Shown one piece after another: positions 59,927 through 64,000 of a stretch of DNA of 64,000 bases. Made by a program: the position numbers and the translations under genes. Position 1 is the first letter of the stretch. Every line of letters starts with the position of its first letter. Location: the NCBI GenBank assembly GCA_035566015.1, contig DATMRS010000023.1, positions 186,001 to 250,000 of the forward strand, read 5' to 3'. The notes under the pieces are model-generated. The model ran no database searches. It was given only the letters and a program-made list of their open reading frames with translations, and was not told the DNA's origin. The stretch comes from DATMRS01 sp035566015 (lineage in GTDB: Bacteria > Pseudomonadota > Alphaproteobacteria > Sphingomonadales > Sphingomonadaceae).

Positions 59927-60610
59927 ATGGCGACATATGTTCTGGTGCACGGCGCCTGGAGCGGCGGGTGGGGCTATAAGGCGATCGCCCGCGCACTGCG
60001 CGCGGCGGGGCATGACGTCTATGTGCCGACGCTGACGGGGCTCGGCGAGCGCGATCATCTGGCCTCCCCCTCGATCGACCTTGCGCTGCATGTCCGCGAT
60101 GTCGTCAACATGATCGATTATGAAGATCTGTCCGATATCATTCTGTGCGGCCATTCCTATGGCGGCATGGTGATTACCGGGGTGGCGGCCGCCGTGGGCG
60201 AGCGCATCCGCACGCTCTTCTATCTCGATGCCTTCCTGCCGAAGGACGGCCAGGCGCTTTGGGACATCGCGGACGACGCCGCGCGCCGCCATTATATCGA
60301 TGCGCAGCGTGACTGCCCGGGGATGATCGCCCCCTTTTCAGGACCGCCCGGCGCGTCGCCGCGCCGGCTCAACCGGCATCCACTGCTGACGCTTACCCAA
60401 CCGGTGCGGCTGACCGGGGAGGAGCGCAAGGTGCGCAACCGCACCTATGTCTATGCAACGCGCGACGCGCCGACGGTCTTCACCAAATTCCACGAGGAGG
60501 TGCGCGAGGACCCGGCATGGCGCGTGCACACCGTCCCCACCGGCCATGTGGTGATGATGGACGATCCCGAGGGGCTCACGCGGCTGTTGCTGGAGGAAGC
60601 GGCGCGGTAA
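59927..60610 (+). CDS. Alpha/beta hydrolase, salicylate-esterase-like group
   Basis: 227 residues. YVLVHGAWSGGWGY is the oxyanion strand of the plant SABP2/hydroxynitrile-lyase-like group, then TLTGLGERDHLASPSIDL, the nucleophile elbow G-H-S77-Y-G-G and the catalytic H207 in TGHVVMMD. Enzymes of this group hydrolyse small esters. GGAGGAGCGGGA precedes the ATG. No signal peptide, cytoplasmic. It converges with the permease gene 3 bases further on. Confidence 0.9.
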   Translation: MATYVLVHGAWSGGWGYKAIARALRAAGHDVYVPTLTGLGERDHLASPSIDLALHVRDVVNMIDYEDLSDIILCGHSYGGMVITGVAAAVGERIRTLFYLDAFLPKDGQALWDIADDAARRHYIDAQRDCPGMIAPFSGPPGASPRRLNRHPLLTLTQPVRLTGEERKVRNRTYVYATRDAPTVFTKFHEEVREDPAWRVHTVPTGHVVMMDDPEGLTRLLLEEAAR

Positions 60611-60613
60611 GGC

Positions 60614-62389
60614 TTAGCGCACCGGCCAGAAGAACAGGATGAGCGGCACGCCGGCGATCAGGACGAGCAGCGAGAGCGGCGCCCCCAGCCGCGCATAATC
60701 GCCGAAGCGATAGCCGCCCGGCCCCATCACCAGCGTGTTGCACTGATGCCCGATCGGCGTCAGGAAATCGCAGCCCGCCCCCACCGCGACCGCCATCAGG
60801 AAGGCATCGGGCCGCAGATGGATGCCGTGGGCGAAGGACGCCGCGATCGGCGCCATCACCAGCACGGTCGCGGCATTGTTGAGGAACGGCGTCACCGCCA
60901 TCGCCGCCGCCAGGATCAGCGCGACCGCGCCCCATGGCGGCAGCGAGGCGGCGGTGGACGACAGCCAGTTCGCGATCAGTGTCGTCCCACCGGTGGTTTG
61001 CAGCGCCTCGCTTACCGGGATGAGAGCGCCCAGCATGACGAGGATCGGCCATTCGACATGGTCATAGGCTTCGCGCGGCGGCAGCGCGCCCGTCAGCATC
61101 ACCAGAACCGCCGCGGCGAAAAAGGCGATGGTGACGCTGAGCACCCCGAAGGCGGTGAGCCCCATCGCCAGCGCCAGGATCGCGATCGGCAGCAGCCGCT
61201 GCCGCGTGCCCCCTAGCCGCAGCGTTCGCTCGGCAAGCGGCAGGCAGCCCAATTGGGTAAGCTGTTCGGGCAATATCTCCAGCGGCCCCTGGAGGACGAT
61301 CACGTCGCCCGCGCGCAATATCTCATCGCGCAGTCCCTTGGTGAGTTGCTGGCCGGCGCGCGAGATGGCGAGCAGATTGACGCCATAGCGTTCGTGCAAC
61401 GCCATCCGCCCCGCCGTTCGCCCGACAAGGATCGATCGCGTGGTGACGACCGCCTCGATCACGCCGATATCCTCCGCCGCCGTTTCGGTGACCGCCTTCC
61501 GATCCTGCCCGGCGAGTTCGAGCCGGCTCGACGCGATGGCGCGTTCCAGCGCGTCGGGTTCGCCCTTCATCAGCAGCACGTCGCCCTCCTGAAGCGGCAT
61601 ATCCGCCCGGGCGGGCCGGCGATCCGCGCCCCCCGCCAGAATGCCGGTCAGTTCGACATCCTCATGATCCGCCAGAAAATCGCCCACCGTCACGCCAGCC
61701 GCCGCGGAGCCGGACACGATAGTTGCCTCGGTTGTATAGTCCTTGATGTCTAGCGCCTCGTCCATCGTCGGCGTGGCCCGCCGGTCGCGCGGCAGCAGGC
61801 GATAGCCGAAACGCAGGAAGACGATGCCGAGGATCGCAAGGCCGAGGCCGACCGGCGTATAATCGAACATGCCGAAGGGCTCGCCCGTCATCTGCTCGCG
61901 CACCCGCGACACAATGATGTTCGGCGACGTGCCGACCAGCGTGATGAGCCCACCCAGCAGCGAGCCGAACGACATCGGCATCAGGAAGACGGAGGGCGAA
62001 CTCTCCGACTTCTTCGCCATGCGGATCGCCGACGGCATCAATATCGCCAGTGCGCCGATATTCTTCACCAGCGCCGACAGGATCGTCACGGACGAGACAA
62101 GGATTGTTAGCTGCCAGCGCACGCGCGTGATATGGCCGGCGATCCGGGTAATCAGCGCCTCTATCACGCCCGACCGCGCGACGGCGGCGCTCACCACCAG
62201 CGCGCTGGCGACGATGATGACGATATCGTCGCTGAAGCCCGAAAAGGCCTTGTCGGCGGGCACGGTGCCCGTCGCCACCGAAACGAGCAAGGCAAGCATC
62301 GCCACGAGATCGTATCGCAACCGGCCCCAGATGAAGAGCAGCATCATCCCCGCGATAATGCCGAACGCAAGCAACTGGGGTTGGGTCAT
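60614..62389 (-). CDS. SLC13/DASS-family permease with two TrkA-C domains
   Basis: 591 residues from ATG 62389, after GGGAGG. N-terminal membrane block with ALVKNIGALAILMPSAIRMAKKS and LGGLITLVGTSPNIIVS (the conserved SNT/TPNI-type motif), two cytoplasmic TrkA-C (RCK_C) domains at about residues 205-380, then a second membrane block with PILVMLGALIPVSEAL, FLNNAATVLVMAPIA and DFLTPIGHQCNTLVMGPGGY. The family imports sulfate, dicarboxylates or other anions with sodium. Solitary gene. The TrkA-C pair suggests nucleotide or ligand gating. Sulfate transport is possible but unproven. Confidence 0.9.
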   Translation of the reverse strand: MTQPQLLAFGIIAGMMLLFIWGRLRYDLVAMLALLVSVATGTVPADKAFSGFSDDIVIIVASALVVSAAVARSGVIEALITRIAGHITRVRWQLTILVSSVTILSALVKNIGALAILMPSAIRMAKKSESSPSVFLMPMSFGSLLGGLITLVGTSPNIIVSRVREQMTGEPFGMFDYTPVGLGLAILGIVFLRFGYRLLPRDRRATPTMDEALDIKDYTTEATIVSGSAAAGVTVGDFLADHEDVELTGILAGGADRRPARADMPLQEGDVLLMKGEPDALERAIASSRLELAGQDRKAVTETAAEDIGVIEAVVTTRSILVGRTAGRMALHERYGVNLLAISRAGQQLTKGLRDEILRAGDVIVLQGPLEILPEQLTQLGCLPLAERTLRLGGTRQRLLPIAILALAMGLTAFGVLSVTIAFFAAAVLVMLTGALPPREAYDHVEWPILVMLGALIPVSEALQTTGGTTLIANWLSSTAASLPPWGAVALILAAAMAVTPFLNNAATVLVMAPIAASFAHGIHLRPDAFLMAVAVGAGCDFLTPIGHQCNTLVMGPGGYRFGDYARLGAPLSLLVLIAGVPLILFFWPVR

Positions 62390-62474
62390 GCATCCTCCCG
62401 CGCCATCCCATTCGGCGTAAACGCCCGGAACGGGATTCGGGCGCACGTGGGGATTGGCGCGCGACGTCAGGCCC

Positions 62475-63050
62475 TTACAGCAACTCTCCCTGGGCCGGCG
62501 GATAGGTGATGGCGCCATCGACGATCCGCGCGAAGGGCGTGAGGGCGTGCATCCGCCAGTTCGTTTCCGTCAGTATCTCGACCGCAGGCACTCCGCGCAC
62601 GACGAGCGCGTCGGCCACCAGCGAACGGTGGCAGCGCCACGGCACCGCTTCGGCGCACATGATTGCCGTGCGCCTCATCCGCCCCATTTGGATCAGATCG
62701 GCGACCGCCGCCTGAAAAGCGGCGGTCTGCATATGATCGGCATAGCCGCGAAAGCTCTTGTTCCGCCAACCGCCATTGGGCGAGTCGGGGCGCGGATGCC
62801 GCAGGCCGCCGAGCGCCGGTATCACCACATAGGCGATGCCGGCCGCAGCGAGGCTCTGTTCGAGCGCATCCCCATTGAATTGCGGATTATGCCGCGATCG
62901 CGGCACCGTGCGGATATCCGCCACCTGCTCGATCGCATAGGTGGCGAGCAAGGCGATGAAGCGCTCGATCGGGAGCGTCGAATGGCCGACGGTGAAGATC
63001 GTGCCATCCGGCCAGCGGGTCTCCTCAGGCGAAGGGTCGGTCCTGCTCAT
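62475..63050 (-). CDS. DUF488-family protein
   Basis: 191 residues. Family features are TIFTVGHSTLPIERFIALL, VADIRTVPRSRHNPQFN, the GGLRHP loop and the C-terminal IMCAEAVPWRCHRSLVADAL. The conserved C-x-E-x-x-x-x-x-C-H-R segment may be a metal or catalytic site. Function unknown across the family, although some members are linked to DNA or nucleotide metabolism. Cytoplasmic. Confidence 0.88.
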   Translation of the reverse strand: MSRTDPSPEETRWPDGTIFTVGHSTLPIERFIALLATYAIEQVADIRTVPRSRHNPQFNGDALEQSLAAAGIAYVVIPALGGLRHPRPDSPNGGWRNKSFRGYADHMQTAAFQAAVADLIQMGRMRRTAIMCAEAVPWRCHRSLVADALVVRGVPAVEILTETNWRMHALTPFARIVDGAITYPPAQGELL

Positions 63051-63256
63051 TGCGATACCCTAACGACGAACGACGCCCTGGGGTTGCCAAGCAGGCGGAA
63101 GACAGAAAGAGGGCAACGACGCGTCGCTATCAAAATCCCCCGAAAGCGGAGCATCCTCATAGCCTGCTTCAATCATCGACATCGAAAGGCTTCATTAGTC
63201 ATTACGCCAGCGGAAGCGTTAGCGTGGCATTCTCAACCATGAAGGAGGAGGTCACT

Positions 63257-63862
63257 ATGCCGGACGAAATTGCCTATTCACGCAAGCTTGGCCCGCTAAC
63301 CCCGCTGGTCGGAGAATGGGAAGGCAATGCGGGGGTCGATCTTTCGTACCACAATAAGGACGATTGGACGGCCGAGACGACTTATTTCGAAAAGGCCTGG
63401 TTCAAGCCGATTCCGGTTCAGGAAAATGGGCAGCAGGTCTTATGGGGCCTTCACTACGGCATGACCGCGTGGCGCCATGGCGAGGAGGCGATGGACCCGT
63501 TTCACGACGAAGTTGGCTTCCTGTTGTGGGACAAGGCGCATGGCGAGTTGATGCGCACGGTGGTGTTCGGGCGCGGCATCGCGATCCTCGCGGGCAGCAG
63601 CGCCAAGCCGCACGACAAGGTCCTGAGGTTCGACGCGCGGCCGGGCGAGCCGCATTATGGCGTGCTGCAGAACAAATATCTGCTGGAACGCGCCGAAATC
63701 CGCGATTTCAAAAGCGACTTCACGATCAATGACGACGGCACCTTCAGCTACACGTCTGATCTGGTCTTGAAACTCGCCGCCACCGGCGAGGAAATGCACC
63801 ACACCGACAAGAACACGCTTCATCTCGTCAAGCGTTATCATCCCAGCGCCGAAAACGGCTGA
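63257..63862 (+). CDS. Heme-binding beta-barrel (FABP/nitrobindin-like) protein
   Basis: 201 residues from ATG 63257, after AAGGAGGAG. The N-terminal LTPLVGEWEGNAGVD is close to the G-x-W-x-G-x-G motif of nitrobindin/THAP4 C-terminal-like barrels. The rest is beta-rich (TAETTYFEKAWFKPIP, QQVLWGLHYGMTAWR, GEPHYGVLQNKYLLE). It is longer than typical 160-residue nitrobindins, with an inserted loop. Heme binding is a family inference; no axial His is certain. The frame is open upstream of the chosen start but lacks a ribosome site. The remaining 138 bases to the window edge hold no recognised gene. Confidence 0.7.
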   Translation: MPDEIAYSRKLGPLTPLVGEWEGNAGVDLSYHNKDDWTAETTYFEKAWFKPIPVQENGQQVLWGLHYGMTAWRHGEEAMDPFHDEVGFLLWDKAHGELMRTVVFGRGIAILAGSSAKPHDKVLRFDARPGEPHYGVLQNKYLLERAEIRDFKSDFTINDDGTFSYTSDLVLKLAATGEEMHHTDKNTLHLVKRYHPSAENG

Positions 63863-64000
63863 CCGCCGGAATGTTGGATCGGGCGCCGCGCACCGCCGGA
63901 CACGGCAGAAACGCGGCGCCGGCTCGGAACGGCGGCGGGCTCGGCATGGCGCGATCTTCCAACGGATGAACAGATTGCGGTTCACATTCAAAAGGGCGTG

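Noticed and set aside
1..64000. tRNA, rRNA, insertion sequences or prophage genes
   Set aside because: None recognised by reading the intergenic regions and frames; no transposase, integrase or CCA-ended cloverleaf pattern was found. A covariance-model scan would be decisive.

Overview
The window is GC-rich DNA (estimated by eye at about 65% GC) from what looks like a sphingomonad-type alphaproteobacterium (Sphingomonadaceae). The evidence is four large TonB-dependent receptors (TBDRs), many secreted SnoaL/NTF2-like proteins, PQQ-dependent dehydrogenases, LigF-like glutathione transferases and short palindromic repeats of the GTCATTCCxGCGAAxGCxGGAAT type. No rRNA, tRNA, CRISPR array, prophage or insertion sequence was recognised. 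This is an accessory catabolic and nutrient-uptake region rather than core genome.

Layout. (1) 1-4572: the tail of an MFS transporter, a manganese catalase and an uncharacterised 740-residue protein. (2) 4591-13175, minus strand: a probable sulfate-ester or organosulfur scavenging operon of TBDR, GPH-type symporter, two TauD/TfdA dioxygenases, an arylsulfatase and a nitronate-monooxygenase-like flavoprotein. (3) 13671-17321: an ABC-F ATPase, a TetR regulator with a clear palindromic operator, an SRPBCC protein and a chorismate-lyase-like exported protein. (4) 17315-29992: a locus around an IclR regulator, with an SDR, a three-domain SnoaL protein, an MFS transporter, an orphan ABC-type binding protein, a fumarylacetoacetase-family hydratase, a BKACE enzyme, a DUF6282 metal hydrolase, a cupin and a TBDR. 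The motif TTCCG-N5-CGGAA (one copy imperfect) occurs in three of its intergenic regions and suggests one regulon. (5) 30090-39934: an exported alpha/beta hydrolase, an operon of an SMP-30 lipoprotein followed by three SnoaL proteins, a PQQ-cytochrome c lipoprotein coupled to a tandem DUF8021-like protein, and a further SnoaL protein. (6) 40037-44484: a TBDR and two LigF-like GSTs. (7) 44539-54729: DUF6152, two members of a secreted family of unknown function, two heme-less PQQ propellers, a pair of small DUF6644 membrane proteins, a carboxylesterase and a cytochrome c. (8) 54794-58468: a divergent TBDR and MarR regulator. (9) 58537-63862: ordinary genes (host attachment protein, small hydrophilic proteins, PepSY, alpha/beta hydrolase, SLC13 permease, DUF488, heme-binding beta-barrel).

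Reading of the whole. Sections 4 to 8 look like machinery for taking up a bulky, poorly soluble compound through TBDRs and oxidising it in the periplasm with PQQ enzymes. Esterases and GSTs would hydrolyse or cleave it, SnoaL-type proteins would dehydrate or isomerise intermediates, and hydratase, BKACE and SDR chemistry would finish in the cytoplasm. The substrate cannot be read from the sequence; an aromatic, lignin-derived or polyketide-like compound is only a guess. The most interesting items are the candidate three-site IclR regulon, the seven SnoaL domains with intact and decayed catalytic triads, and the pairing of heme-less PQQ propellers with an undescribed secreted family. No PQQ biosynthesis genes are in the window.
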